Below, piece after piece: positions 1-8,263 of a stretch of 64,000 nt of DNA; position 1 is the stretch's first letter; every line of letters begins with the position of its first letter. Made by a program: the position numbers and the translations under genes. Where the stretch lies: contig CAWIKY010000004.1 in assembly GCA_963836905.1 (NCBI GenBank), positions 62,001 to 126,000 of the forward strand, read 5' to 3'. Source of the stretch: CAWIKY01 sp963836905 (lineage in GTDB: Bacteria; Pseudomonadota; Alphaproteobacteria; Caulobacterales; Hyphomonadaceae). The notes beneath the pieces were generated by a model, which worked only from the letters and a program-made list of their open reading frames with translations, searched no databases and had not been told where the DNA came from.

Positions 1-1600
1 CAAGGCCAATTTCGACCGTGACCTCCTGACCCCCGAAGCCCAGACCTCGTACGACATCTGGGTCTATGAGTATGACGCCGCGACCCGTGCCCGTGCGTTC
101 CGCCAGAACACCTACGTCTTTGACCAGATGTCGGCAATTCATGGTTTCTTCCCGCAACTCCTGATCGCCTTTCACAAGGTGCAGGACGTCGAGGACATGG
201 AAAACTACGTCTCTCGTATCGGCGGCAGTGCCCGTGCCCTGGACCAGTTGATCACGCGCGCGAAGGCGAATGCGATGGCCGGCACACGCCCGCCGCGCTT
301 CTCGTTCGACATCGTCAAGGAACAGGCCGAGGACATCATCACCGGCTATCCCTTCAACGGCAAGGCAGACGGCAAACCGAGCGCGCTCTGGGCGGATGCA
401 CAAGGCAAGGTCCAGAAGCTCGTCGATGATGAATTGCTGACCGAAGCCGAAGGCGAAGCGATGCTGGAAAAGGTCCGCGCCGCACTCGTCAACCAGATGA
501 AGCCCGCCTATCGCCGCCTCATCGCCTGGCTGGACAAGGATGTGGCCAACACGACGGACATTGCGACCGGCGTCAGCGCGCTGGCGAACGGCACCGACTA
601 TTACAATGAGCGGCTTGCGGCCATGACCACGACGGACATGACCGCCGACGAGATCCACGAACTGGGCCTTGCCGAAGTGGAACGGCTGCGCGCCGAAATG
701 GTCAAGGTGAAGGACCGTATCGGCTTCGAGGGAGAACTGACGGAGTTCTTCAAATATCTGCGTGAACAGACCGCTGACGAGACCTATTTCTATCCGAACA
801 CGGACGAAGGTCGTCAGGGCTATATCGATGACGCCACGGCGGCTATCGAAAACATCAAGGGCCTGTTGCCGGACTATTTCGGCATTCTTCCCAAGGCCGA
901 TCTGGTGGTCCGGCGCGTGGAGCCGTTCCGCGAGCAGGCGGGTGCGCCACAGCATTATTTTCCGGGCACGCCGGACGGTTCGCGCCCGGGTGTCTATTAT
1001 GCGCACCTGCTCGACATGTCTGCGATGCCGAAGACCGAGCTGGAAGTGATCGCCTATCATGAAGGCCTGCCCGGCCATCACATGCAGATTTCCATCGCGC
1101 AGGAACTGGAGTCGGTCCCGACCTTCCGTACGCAAGCCCGCTCGATTGCCTATTCCGAAGGCTGGGCGCTCTATTCGGAGATTCTCGCCAAGGAGATGGA
1201 CGGAACCTACGAAACCGACCTTTCCGATTTCGGACGATTGGGATCGGAGATATGGCGTGCCGTTCGACTGGTGCTGGATACCGGGCTGCATTCCAAGGGC
1301 TGGACCGAGGAAGAGGCGGTCGAATACTTCCTCGCCAATGCACCGATCACCGAGGATCAGGCCCGCGCCGAAGTGCGCCGTTATCTGGTGCTGCCCGGTC
1401 AGGCGACGGCTTACAAGATCGGCATGATCAAGATCCAGCAGCTGCGGGCTATGTCCGAAGAGCGGCTCGGCGATCGGTTCGACATCCGGTCCTTCCATGA
1501 TGCGGTGCTTGGCGGCGGTGCCATGCCACTGGCCATTCTGGAGCGCCGGATCGACGACTGGATTGCCGAAATAGAAGACGGGGACGGCTCTGACGGCTAG
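1..1600 (+). CDS. DUF885 family metallopeptidase-like protein, 5' end outside window
   Basis: The reading frame is open from base 2, well upstream of the internal Met at 128, and the upstream codons look like family sequence (LTPEAQTSYDIWVYEYD), so the gene starts before the window. The product belongs to the DUF885 family, usually about 600 residues and often exported. It shows the family signature HEGLPGHH (around 1060-1080) followed by AYSEGWALYSE, which supply the presumed zinc-binding His and Glu residues. The last codons (EDGDGSDG) lie in a 28-bp sequence repeated at 3550-3577. Before insertion of the island at 1601 the gene probably abutted gluQ. The family assignment is secure; the natural substrate is not known from sequence. 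Confidence 0.9.
   Translation, partial: KANFDRDLLTPEAQTSYDIWVYEYDAATRARAFRQNTYVFDQMSAIHGFFPQLLIAFHKVQDVEDMENYVSRIGGSARALDQLITRAKANAMAGTRPPRFSFDIVKEQAEDIITGYPFNGKADGKPSALWADAQGKVQKLVDDELLTEAEGEAMLEKVRAALVNQMKPAYRRLIAWLDKDVANTTDIATGVSALANGTDYYNERLAAMTTTDMTADEIHELGLAEVERLRAEMVKVKDRIGFEGELTEFFKYLREQTADETYFYPNTDEGRQGYIDDATAAIENIKGLLPDYFGILPKADLVVRRVEPFREQAGAPQHYFPGTPDGSRPGVYYAHLLDMSAMPKTELEVIAYHEGLPGHHMQISIAQELESVPTFRTQARSIAYSEGWALYSEILAKEMDGTYETDLSDFGRLGSEIWRAVRLVLDTGLHSKGWTEEEAVEYFLANAPITEDQARAEVRRYLVLPGQATAYKIGMIKIQQLRAMSEERLGDRFDIRSFHDAVLGGGAMPLAILERRIDDWIAEIEDGDGSDG
1573..1600. repeat. 28-bp direct repeat, copy A (island 1 left end)
   Basis: This perfect 28-base direct repeat matches 3550-3577. 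It covers the last nine codons and TAG stop of the DUF885 gene. The bases on either side differ between the copies (T before copy A, C before copy B; ATG after copy A, GCC after copy B). The repeat therefore marks the exact edges of the inserted segment. Confidence 0.95.
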
Positions 1601-1617
1601 ATGTACCTGCTTTGTTC

Positions 1618-1646
1618 TTGAGTTCTTCTAGTGGGGGTTGTATGGT
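1618..1646 (+). promoter_or_regulatory. Candidate sigma-70 promoter of the methyltransferase gene
   Basis: TTGAGT at 1618-1623 and TATGGT at 1641-1646 are separated by 17 bases. This places a start site about 35 bases before the methyltransferase ATG at 1689. It lies wholly inside the inserted segment, so the island would carry its own promoter. The call rests on consensus match only. Confidence 0.4.
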
Positions 1647-1688
1647 CTACGGATTGATTAGCCTTCTGGCAGAGAGAGCGCGCAAGCG

Positions 1689-2834
1689 ATGACACGGACA
1701 TTCTACGATTTCTTCTGTGGCGGCGGAATGGCCGGTCTAGGCCTCGGGCCAGACTGGCAGTGTGTGTTTGCTAACGAGATCGATCCGATCAAGGGAGAGG
1801 TTTATCGCGCAAACCATTCCGGAGGCTCAGAGCTCCAGCTAAAAGATGTAGGGCTTCTATCGGTAGCGGACATACCCGAGGCAGCCGATTTGTCGTGGGC
1901 ATCATTTCCATGTCAGGACCTGTCGCTGGCAGGCCAACGAAATGGTCTGAACGGACAGCGCAGCGGCACATTTCATGATTTCTGGAGGCTTATGCGCGGT
2001 TTAGCCGAGAGTGGTCGCGCACCGAAGATAATCTCCTTGGAGAACGTCTGTGGCCTCCTGACCAGCAACGGGGGTAAGGACTTCCTTGAACTGGCAGATT
2101 GTTTTTCAAAGCTCGGTTATAGCTTCGGCGCAATAGTAATAAATGCTGTCCGTTTCCTTCCCCAGTCGCGTCCCCGCCTTTTCGTCGTCGGCGTTCGTCA
2201 GGACCTTCCGATACCAAAGAGCTGCATTTCCTCAGGGGCCACGAATGCTTGGCATACCCCAGCCCTCCGCCAACTCGTTGAAAGGTTTTCGGGTGCACAG
2301 GCAAAGAACTGGATTTGGTGGGACCCCCCTGAACCGGAAACCAGAAGTCTTTCTCTCCATGAAATTGTCGGTCATCAAGAGGCTGGAGTTGAATGGCACT
2401 CAGCCGCCGAAACATCGCGGCTGCTGGATATGATGACGTTGATCAACATAGAGAAAATCGAGGCGGCCAAAGCAAGCGGCCAAAGATCTGTCGGCACCCT
2501 CTACCGTCGAACGCGACCTGATTTGAACGGCATTAAACGTCAACGCGCCGAAGTGCGATTTGACGGGGTTGCCGGATGCCTGCGAACGCCCGGCGGCGGT
2601 TCAAGCCGCCAGACGATTGTGGTGGTCGAGGACGGGAAGGTCAGAACCCGTCTGCTCACGCCTCGGGAAGCCGCAGCGTTGATGGGTCTCCCCAAAACCT
2701 ATAGTCTTCCGCCCCGGTACAACGATGCTTACAAGCTTGCTGGAGATGGCGTGGCAGTCCCTGTCGTAACCCACTTGTCGAAACATGTTTTCATGCCTGT
2801 CCTTGCCGAGCATCGGCTGGCCTTGGCGGCGTAA
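1689..2834 (+). CDS. DNA (cytosine-5-)-methyltransferase
   Basis: The 381-residue product would transfer a methyl group from S-adenosylmethionine to C5 of cytosine in a specific DNA site. Motif I is FFCGGGMAGLGL at the N-terminus (SAM binding). Motif IV is SFPCQDLS with catalytic Cys75. Motif VI is ENVCGLL near 118. Motif VIII is QSRPRLFVVG. Motif IX is LLTPREAAALMGLP and motif X is KLAGDGVAVPV. The region between VIII and IX would be the target-recognition domain. All catalytic motifs are present and the length suits a monospecific type II enzyme. It lies 20 bases upstream of a GIY-YIG nuclease gene, so a restriction-modification role is the best guess. The recognition site cannot be read from sequence. 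Confidence 0.93.
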   Translation: MTRTFYDFFCGGGMAGLGLGPDWQCVFANEIDPIKGEVYRANHSGGSELQLKDVGLLSVADIPEAADLSWASFPCQDLSLAGQRNGLNGQRSGTFHDFWRLMRGLAESGRAPKIISLENVCGLLTSNGGKDFLELADCFSKLGYSFGAIVINAVRFLPQSRPRLFVVGVRQDLPIPKSCISSGATNAWHTPALRQLVERFSGAQAKNWIWWDPPEPETRSLSLHEIVGHQEAGVEWHSAAETSRLLDMMTLINIEKIEAAKASGQRSVGTLYRRTRPDLNGIKRQRAEVRFDGVAGCLRTPGGGSSRQTIVVVEDGKVRTRLLTPREAAALMGLPKTYSLPPRYNDAYKLAGDGVAVPVVTHLSKHVFMPVLAEHRLALAA

Positions 2835-2854
2835 TAAACGATACGGCAAACGCA

Positions 2855-3577
2855 ATGAGTAACGACACACCTGACAATACGAGCCTTCCACCATTCGAAA
2901 CGAGGGACCTTCGAAGAAATCTGGCCGCGTTCCTAAAATCGGAATTTCTCAATGATGACACCGGCGAGAAAAAACCAATCGGGTCTTTCAAATGGGGCGT
3001 CTATGCGTTCTTCGACTATGATCAGGAACCGATTTATATTGGTCAGACGCGAGAACAGATTAGCACCCGTATCCGTCGCCACCTGACAAACCAGCGGACT
3101 GACGCTGTCGCCATGTCAGTTCTGGACCCGTTTGAGGTCTACGAGATTGAAATCTGGCCGCTTCCGCAATTCGAGACGACACCGAAGTCACAGTCTGACG
3201 CCAGAGCTTATCTGGACGCTCTCGAATACCGGATTTTTCAGGACGCGGTGGAGCGGAGTTCATTCAATGCCGTGTTGAACGAAAAAGACCCACCGGTGCC
3301 GACCGTCGAGGTTTTAATACCGAAATCAGTCCGTGTGAAACTGGTTTCCGATGAGGTTTTTAGAATACGCTCCCATCCTGACTTCCGCATAGCCAGACGG
3401 GCACTGACCATTTCGCGCCTCGCCCAAGTCATCTCCGAGCGACAAGTGCAGGGCGGTCTTCGCCGGGTTCTTTTGGTACAAGCGAAACGCTTGCAATGGC
3501 TTGCGGAACGCAGATTTTTGGCGCTCGGCGGGGAGACGATCGTTGAGACAGAAGACGGGGACGGCTCTGACGGCTAG
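2855..3577 (+). CDS. GIY-YIG nuclease, candidate restriction endonuclease partner
   Basis: The product has 240 residues and a GIY-YIG domain near the N-terminus: GVY (48-50), YIG (61-63), conserved Arg in the STRIRRHL stretch (about 72-75), and a metal-binding Glu in ALEYRIF (Glu124) followed by Asn in FNAVLNEK. The C-terminal 90 residues are basic and could bind DNA. Some type II restriction enzymes (Eco29kI, Cfr42I, Hpy188I) use this fold. Adjacency to a C5 methyltransferase 20 bases upstream suggests a cognate nuclease, though overall similarity to those enzymes is not evident to me. Oddly, the last eight residues (EDGDGSDG) are encoded by the duplicated host sequence, so the gene borrows the DUF885 C-terminus and stop codon. 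Confidence 0.82.
   Translation: MSNDTPDNTSLPPFETRDLRRNLAAFLKSEFLNDDTGEKKPIGSFKWGVYAFFDYDQEPIYIGQTREQISTRIRRHLTNQRTDAVAMSVLDPFEVYEIEIWPLPQFETTPKSQSDARAYLDALEYRIFQDAVERSSFNAVLNEKDPPVPTVEVLIPKSVRVKLVSDEVFRIRSHPDFRIARRALTISRLAQVISERQVQGGLRRVLLVQAKRLQWLAERRFLALGGETIVETEDGDGSDG
3550..3577. repeat. 28-bp direct repeat, copy B (island 1 right end)
   Basis: This is identical to 1573-1600. It supplies the 3' end of the GIY-YIG gene and also the first codons of the gluQ reading frame, because the ancestral DUF885 stop overlapped gluQ. Confidence 0.95.
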
Positions 3578-4477
3578 GCCTTTCCGGACACGTTTTGCCC
3601 CGAGCCCGACAGGTCCGCTGCATCTGGGCCATGCCTGTGCAGCGGCGCGGGCCTTCGGTGCGGCCAAAGAGGCAGGCGGTGTCTGCCTGTTGCGGATCGA
3701 GGACATCGACAGGGTCAGGTGCCGACCCGAATACGAGGCGGACATCCTCGCCGACCTGGCCTGGCTGGGACATGACTGGCCAGACTCCGGTGCTTCGCCA
3801 GTCCGGGAGGTTCGAGCTTTACCGGGAGATCGTGGACGGGCTTGACGGCTCGCGGCCTCGCCTATCAGTGCCGGATGACCCGTAAGGAGATCCAGGCCGA
3901 TGCCGAACGGCGCGGCCTCGTCATGTCACCCGCAGGCGAAATTCCCTGGACGCAAGACCCGTCCACCGCGCCACCCTGCAAAGAGCCCGACCCGGCGGAT
4001 GCGACTCGTCAGGGCTATGCGATACGGCTATCGCTGGCGGCCTGCCGGGAGACGCTCGGGCCTGTTTGGGGCGATCTGGCCTTTACCGATACCGGAGAGC
4101 CCGGGCTTCGCCCCGGCGGATCACACGCGGCCCGGCCCGACTGGCTGGGCGATGTGGTGCTGGCCCGCAAGGATGTGCCGACGGGGTATCATCTGGCAGT
4201 CTGCTGCGATGATGCGGCTCAGGACATCACCCATGTCGTTCGCGGCGACGACCTCTTTCATTCGACCCACATCCATACCCTGCTGCAGGCACTTGTGGGG
4301 TGGCCGCCACCGATCTACACCCATCACCGCCTGATCCCCGGGTCAGACGGGCGCAAGCTGTCCAAGCGGGACGGCGCAAAAAGCTTGCGGGCGCTGCGCG
4401 GCGAGGGCTATGGGCAGCGGGAGATTGCGGTTCAGTGGAGGCGGATGCTCGATGACAGTGCCGCCACCGACCCCTGA
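3567..4477 (+). pseudogene. gluQ: Glutamyl-Q tRNA(Asp) synthetase, two frameshifts
   Basis: The enzyme would attach glutamate to queuosine in tRNA(Asp). The first frame (from about 3567) gives RFAPSPTGPLHLGHACA, the HIGH-type motif. A middle frame gives PVLRQSGRFELYREIVDG. The third frame gives GLAYQC and on to KLSKRDGAKSL, the KMSKS-type motif. Joining all three requires one extra base near 3783 and another near 3841, so no single frame encodes the protein. There is no ATG, GTG or TTG before the conserved start in the ancestral (pre-insertion) sequence; CTG at 3567 is the only near-start codon, while TTG at 3543 became available after the insertion. The 3' end overlaps the EamA gene by 26 bases. 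A recently broken gene or two sequencing errors are both possible. Confidence 0.85.
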
Positions 4478-5399
4478 CAGATCCGAAACCGAGGCAAGCG
4501 CTTCCCGCTCGTTGCTGATCGGCATCGGTCTGATGGCGCTGGGCGGGCTTTGCATCGGCTATGCACCGATCGGTTTGCGGCTTTCCGTTGCCGAAGGGTT
4601 TGGCCCGCAGGCAACGGCGTTCTGGCGGTTTCTGTTCTCCGTGCCGCTTGTTCTTCTCCTGATCCGGATGACCGGGCGATGGCCCGGCAAACCGAACCGG
4701 TATGCCGTTCTGGCAGGCGTCTTCTTCGCGTTCGACATCGGCTTCTGGCATGTCGGACTGACAATGACGACGGTCGCGAATGCCACGTTCATCGTCAATC
4801 TGGGCAATGCGGGAGTCGGACTGACCGCCTGGCTGTTCCTGAAAGAACGCCCGTCCGGCATCTGGTTCATCGGCGCGTTCATTGCGCTCGCGGGCGCAAG
4901 CCTTCTGTCACTTGGCGGTGTATCGGTTGAGGGAAGCGGCGCTCTGCGGGGCGATCTTCTGGCGCTCGGCGCGGCGGTGATGGTGTCAGGCTATCTTCTC
5001 TGCGCCAAGATTGCGCGCCGGGACATGAACGCGCTGGACGTTCTCTTCTGGACCAGCCTCGCAGAGACACTTGTCGCGCTCCCGATCGTTCTGGCGAGCG
5101 GGGAAACACTTGCCGTGCCCTCGTTTACAGCCCTCTGGGCACCGCTTTCCATCGCCATGCTCGCGCAGGTGGTCGGTCAGGGCTGCATCATCGCCGGTGT
5201 GGGACGTCTGCCTGCGGCGCTTGCCGGTGTGATGATTCTGGTCCAACCCGTCGCCGCCGCATCGATCAGCTGGGTCCTGTTCGGCGAGGTACTGACCAGC
5301 CTACAGGTACTCGGCGCGGGCATCGTGTTGGCAGGCATTGCGTTGGCGCAGGTCCGACGACGTAAGCGTGCAGCCTTGCAGACCGAAGCCCTGTCATGA
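4452..5399 (+). CDS. EamA/DMT-family inner-membrane transporter
   Basis: The product (about 315 residues) has about ten hydrophobic segments arranged as two tandem EamA repeats. Typical family stretches are GLMALGGLCIGYAPIGLRL, the helix around FWHVGLTMTTVANATFIVN, and SWVLFGEVLTSLQVLGAGIVL in the second repeat. EamA proteins export or import small metabolites, often amino acids; the substrate cannot be deduced. I prefer the ATG at 4452 (MTVPPPTP) over an in-frame ATG at 4410 because the longer form would run far into gluQ with a non-family extension. The gene overlaps the 3' end of gluQ and is probably translated from the same message. Confidence 0.9.
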   Translation: MTVPPPTPDRSETEASASRSLLIGIGLMALGGLCIGYAPIGLRLSVAEGFGPQATAFWRFLFSVPLVLLLIRMTGRWPGKPNRYAVLAGVFFAFDIGFWHVGLTMTTVANATFIVNLGNAGVGLTAWLFLKERPSGIWFIGAFIALAGASLLSLGGVSVEGSGALRGDLLALGAAVMVSGYLLCAKIARRDMNALDVLFWTSLAETLVALPIVLASGETLAVPSFTALWAPLSIAMLAQVVGQGCIIAGVGRLPAALAGVMILVQPVAAASISWVLFGEVLTSLQVLGAGIVLAGIALAQVRRRKRAALQTEALS

Positions 5400-5455
5400 C
5401 TCTGACGCCAAATCCGGCTAGTCCCTGACCATCGAAGCCCATCGGAGAAACCCGC

Positions 5456-7009
5456 ATGAAACTGTCGCTCGTATCCGTCATCGCCCTCGCAGCTTCCGGC
5501 CTTCTGGTCGCGTGCGAAACGTCGTCCGGGACCGGGGATGGGCCGCCATCTGCGCAGATGGCTGAAAATAGCCGCGAAGCGATAGCCCCGGTGCAGGCGG
5601 GCGACAGTTATTACACGGCGGCGCAGGCTGCGGTTCAGGCGCGCGTTGACCGTCGCGGGCTGCAATCGGCAAAGAACACCATTCTCTTTGTCGGCGACGG
5701 CATGGGCATTTCTACCATCACGGCCGCGCGCATCTATGGTGGACAAAAAGAAGGGCTGGACGGCGAGGGCTACCGGCTGACCATGGAGACGCTTCCGGCA
5801 GCGGCCCTTTCCAAGACTTATGCCCATGACGGTCAGGTGTCCGACAGCGCGGCCACAGCGACGGCCATGCTGTCCGGCGTCAAGACGAACATGCGTACGC
5901 TGGGCCTGACCAAGGAGGCGCAGTTCGAGCGGTGTGATGTGCCCGGGGCAAACACGACACAGACGCTGTTCGAACTGGCCGAAGACCAGGGGCTGGCGAC
6001 CGGCATCGTCTCGACCGCCCGCATCACCCACGCAACACCTGCCGCCGCCTACGCCAAATCCGTCTCCCGCGACTGGGAGGATGACCGTGATCTCGGTCGC
6101 GCGGTGGATGCAGGCTGCGTGGACATTGCCAGCCAGTTGATTGCCTGGCCGAACGGTGACGGGTTCGAGATCGCCCTTGGCGGCGGACGCGCAAAGTTCC
6201 GCCCCGATACGGTCGCCGATGAGGAAAAGCCGGACGGGATGGGCAATCGCGGCGACAAGAAGGACCTGACCGCAGCATGGGTGGACAAGTCCGACAACCA
6301 TGTGGTGGTGACGGACCGCGCGGGCTTCGAGACTGTGGACTTTTCCAGTCCCGCCCGCGTGCTCGGCCTCTTCGACCCATCACACATGCAGTATGAGCTG
6401 GACCGGGAAACCGACACCGGCGGCGAGCCTTCGCTTGCCGAGATGACGACAGCCGCGATCACGCGCCTCTCGCAAGGCGATGCGGGCTTCATCCTGCTGG
6501 TGGAAGCCGGACGGATCGACCACGCCCATCATGGCGGCAATGCCAAGCGTGCGCTGGAAGATACGCTTGCTTTCGATGCGGCAATCAAGGCGGCGCTGGA
6601 GATGACGGGCGACGATACGCTGGTCATGGTAACCGCCGATCACAGCCATGTCTTCACGATTGCCGGCTATCCGCAGCGTGGCAACCCGATCCTCGGTCTG
6701 GCAGGGTATGAAACCGGCGAAGTGGCACTGGGGAGCGATGGCAAACCCTACACCACGCTCGGCTATGCCAACGGGCCCGGCGCGATCTGCGGCGCAGAAG
6801 ACATGTGCGAACGGCCCGACCTGACCGGGGTCGACACCACGGACAACAACTTCCAGCAGCAGGCGCTGGTCCCGATGTATTCCGAAACCCATGCGGGAGA
6901 AGACGTCGCGATCTTTGCCGGTGGCCCCGGTTCAGACCTTGTCGGCGGCGTGATGGAGCAGAACGAGATCTTCCACGTCATTGGCCGCGCCATGGGACTG
7001 ATCAAATAG
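5456..7009 (+). CDS. Alkaline phosphatase, lipoprotein
   Basis: This 517-residue secreted phosphomonoesterase of the PhoA superfamily has an N-terminal lipoprotein signal with lipobox LLVAC, predicting a lipid-anchored periplasmic or surface enzyme. Metal and catalytic motifs are present: FVGDGMGIST near residue 75, DSAATATAMLSG with the nucleophilic Ser, EAGRIDHAHHGGN, TADHSHVFT, and ETHAGEDV near the C-terminus. The active site looks complete. The gene stands alone, 56 bases after the EamA gene, and is followed by a strong palindrome. No convincing Pho box was seen upstream. Confidence 0.93.
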   Translation: MKLSLVSVIALAASGLLVACETSSGTGDGPPSAQMAENSREAIAPVQAGDSYYTAAQAAVQARVDRRGLQSAKNTILFVGDGMGISTITAARIYGGQKEGLDGEGYRLTMETLPAAALSKTYAHDGQVSDSAATATAMLSGVKTNMRTLGLTKEAQFERCDVPGANTTQTLFELAEDQGLATGIVSTARITHATPAAAYAKSVSRDWEDDRDLGRAVDAGCVDIASQLIAWPNGDGFEIALGGGRAKFRPDTVADEEKPDGMGNRGDKKDLTAAWVDKSDNHVVVTDRAGFETVDFSSPARVLGLFDPSHMQYELDRETDTGGEPSLAEMTTAAITRLSQGDAGFILLVEAGRIDHAHHGGNAKRALEDTLAFDAAIKAALEMTGDDTLVMVTADHSHVFTIAGYPQRGNPILGLAGYETGEVALGSDGKPYTTLGYANGPGAICGAEDMCERPDLTGVDTTDNNFQQQALVPMYSETHAGEDVAIFAGGPGSDLVGGVMEQNEIFHVIGRAMGLIK

Positions 7010-7035
7010 CCGGTCTGGGGCTCGGGTAACGGTCG

Positions 7036-7062
7036 CCACTCCAAGGCTTGACCTTGGAGTGG
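7036..7062. repeat. CTTGA-loop palindrome between phosphatase and ilvC
   Basis: This is a perfect 11-bp inverted repeat (CCACTCCAAGG / CCTTGGAGTGG) around the 5-base loop CTTGA. It lies between two convergent genes and could act as a bidirectional terminator, although no T tract follows. Two other intergenic palindromes in the window (20308-20328, 32906-32926) have the same loop with different arms, so it appears to belong to a dispersed family. Confidence 0.8.
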
Positions 7063-7153
7063 TGGCGGGAGACTGCAGTGCTTTGTAGCCTTGCCCCCGC
7101 TTGCGTGGGGGTCATGCGGAACGAGACAAACGGGAAAAAGAGCGGCCAGGCGC

Positions 7154-8173
7154 TTAGTTCCGGGCCTTGTCCACCAGCCGGTCATTCTGCTGCCAGTGCA
7201 TCATGGAGCGCAGCTTCTCGCCGACTTCCTCGATCTTGTGATCGTTCATGCGCGCGCGCATGGCATGAAAGCCCGGCGCTCCGGCCTGATTTTCAAGCAC
7301 CCAGTTACGCGCGAACGTGCCGTCCTGAATGTCGCCGAGCACCTTTTTCATGGCGGCGCGGGTCTCATCGGTCACGACACGCGGGCCAGAGACGTACTCA
7401 CCATATTCGGCCGTGTTGGAGATTGAATAGTTCATGTTGGCGATGCCGCCTTCATAAATCAGGTCGACGATCAGCTTCACCTCGTGCAGGCACTCGAAAT
7501 ACGCCATTTCCGGCGCATAACCGGCCTCGACCAGCGTGTCGTAACCGGCCTTGATCAGCTCCACGACACCGCCGCAAAGCACGGCCTGCTCGCCGAAGAG
7601 GTCAGTTTCGGTCTCTTCACGGAACGAGGTCTCGATGACACCGACGCGGGTATTGCCGATGGCTTTGGAATAGGAAAGCGCCACATCGCGCGCCGAGCCG
7701 GTGGCATCCTGATGCACCGCGATCAGACCGGGCAGACCGAAGCCCTTGGCATACTGGTCACGCAAGGTATGGCCCGGGCCCTTGGGCGCCGAGAGCGAGA
7801 CATCGACGCCTTTGGGGGGGCGGATGAGGTTGTAGTGCACGTTGAAACCGTGGCCGAACATGATGTGCTGACCGTCGCGAATATGCGGTTCGATCTCGTT
7901 GGCATAGAGCACCGACTGCTTCTCGTCGGGAACGAGGATCATCAGGACATCGGCCCACTGGGCGGCCTCGGAGGGCGTGATTACGGTGAGGCCCGCGCCT
8001 TCCGCCTTTGCGCGCGAAGCGGAGTTCGGCTGCAGCGCAACGCGCAGGGCCGATACGCCGGAATCCTTCAGGTTGAGCGCATGGGCATGGCCCTGGCTGC
8101 CATATCCCACCACAGCCACCTTCTTCTCCCGTATGAGGGCGAGGTCAGCGTCGTTGTCGTAGAAGATGTTCAT
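7154..8173 (-). CDS. ilvC: Ketol-acid reductoisomerase (NADP+)
   Basis: This is a class I KARI of 339 residues, catalysing the Mg-dependent isomerisation and NADPH reduction of acetolactate or acetohydroxybutyrate in valine/leucine/isoleucine synthesis. The Rossmann motif GYGSQGHAHALNL is near residue 24, and the catalytic C-terminal region has DLFGEQAVLCGG and YFECLHEVKLIVDL. It is third in the ilvB-ilvN-ilvC order but is separated from ilvN by mazEF and an inserted gene. A hairpin with a T-rich tail at 8203-8226 lies just upstream, so it may depend on its own promoter or on read-through. Confidence 0.97.
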   Translation of the reverse strand: MNIFYDNDADLALIREKKVAVVGYGSQGHAHALNLKDSGVSALRVALQPNSASRAKAEGAGLTVITPSEAAQWADVLMILVPDEKQSVLYANEIEPHIRDGQHIMFGHGFNVHYNLIRPPKGVDVSLSAPKGPGHTLRDQYAKGFGLPGLIAVHQDATGSARDVALSYSKAIGNTRVGVIETSFREETETDLFGEQAVLCGGVVELIKAGYDTLVEAGYAPEMAYFECLHEVKLIVDLIYEGGIANMNYSISNTAEYGEYVSGPRVVTDETRAAMKKVLGDIQDGTFARNWVLENQAGAPGFHAMRARMNDHKIEEVGEKLRSMMHWQQNDRLVDKARN

Positions 8174-8202
8174 GTCAGGACTTTCGTTTCTGGTAAATAA
8201 TT

Positions 8203-8226
8203 GCGCCGTTCAAAGCGGAATGGCGC
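8203..8226 (-). terminator. Hairpin with T-rich tail between mazF and ilvC
   Basis: On the minus strand GCGCC...GGCGC flanks a short loop (with partial pairing of ATTCC/GAAC) and is followed by AATTATTTACC. It lies 38 bases after the mazF stop and 30 bases before the ilvC start. It could terminate mazEF transcripts or attenuate ilvC. Confidence 0.45.
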
Positions 8227-8263
8227 GCTAAAGGCAAGGAATTGTTTGCGGCGGCGTGGCGGA

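Larger units (their letters stand above)
1601..3577. mobile_element. Restriction-modification-like island with long target duplication
   Basis: This segment of about 2 kb, visibly richer in A+T than its surroundings, holds two co-oriented genes: a cytosine-5 methyltransferase and a GIY-YIG nuclease. It is bounded by a perfect 28-bp repeat of the DUF885 3' end. No integrase, transposase or terminal inverted repeat is visible. Restriction-modification units inserted with long target duplication are known from comparative genomics (for example in Helicobacter), and this looks like the same kind of event. It separates the DUF885 gene from gluQ, which would otherwise overlap it. Confidence 0.8.

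Noticed and set aside
1601..3577. Insertion sequence or transposon
   Set aside because: No transposase and no terminal inverted repeats; the 28-bp repeat is longer than typical IS target duplications.
5177..6301. 374-codon open frame on the minus strand across EamA and phosphatase genes
   Set aside because: It spans two well-supported plus-strand genes and shows no family features.
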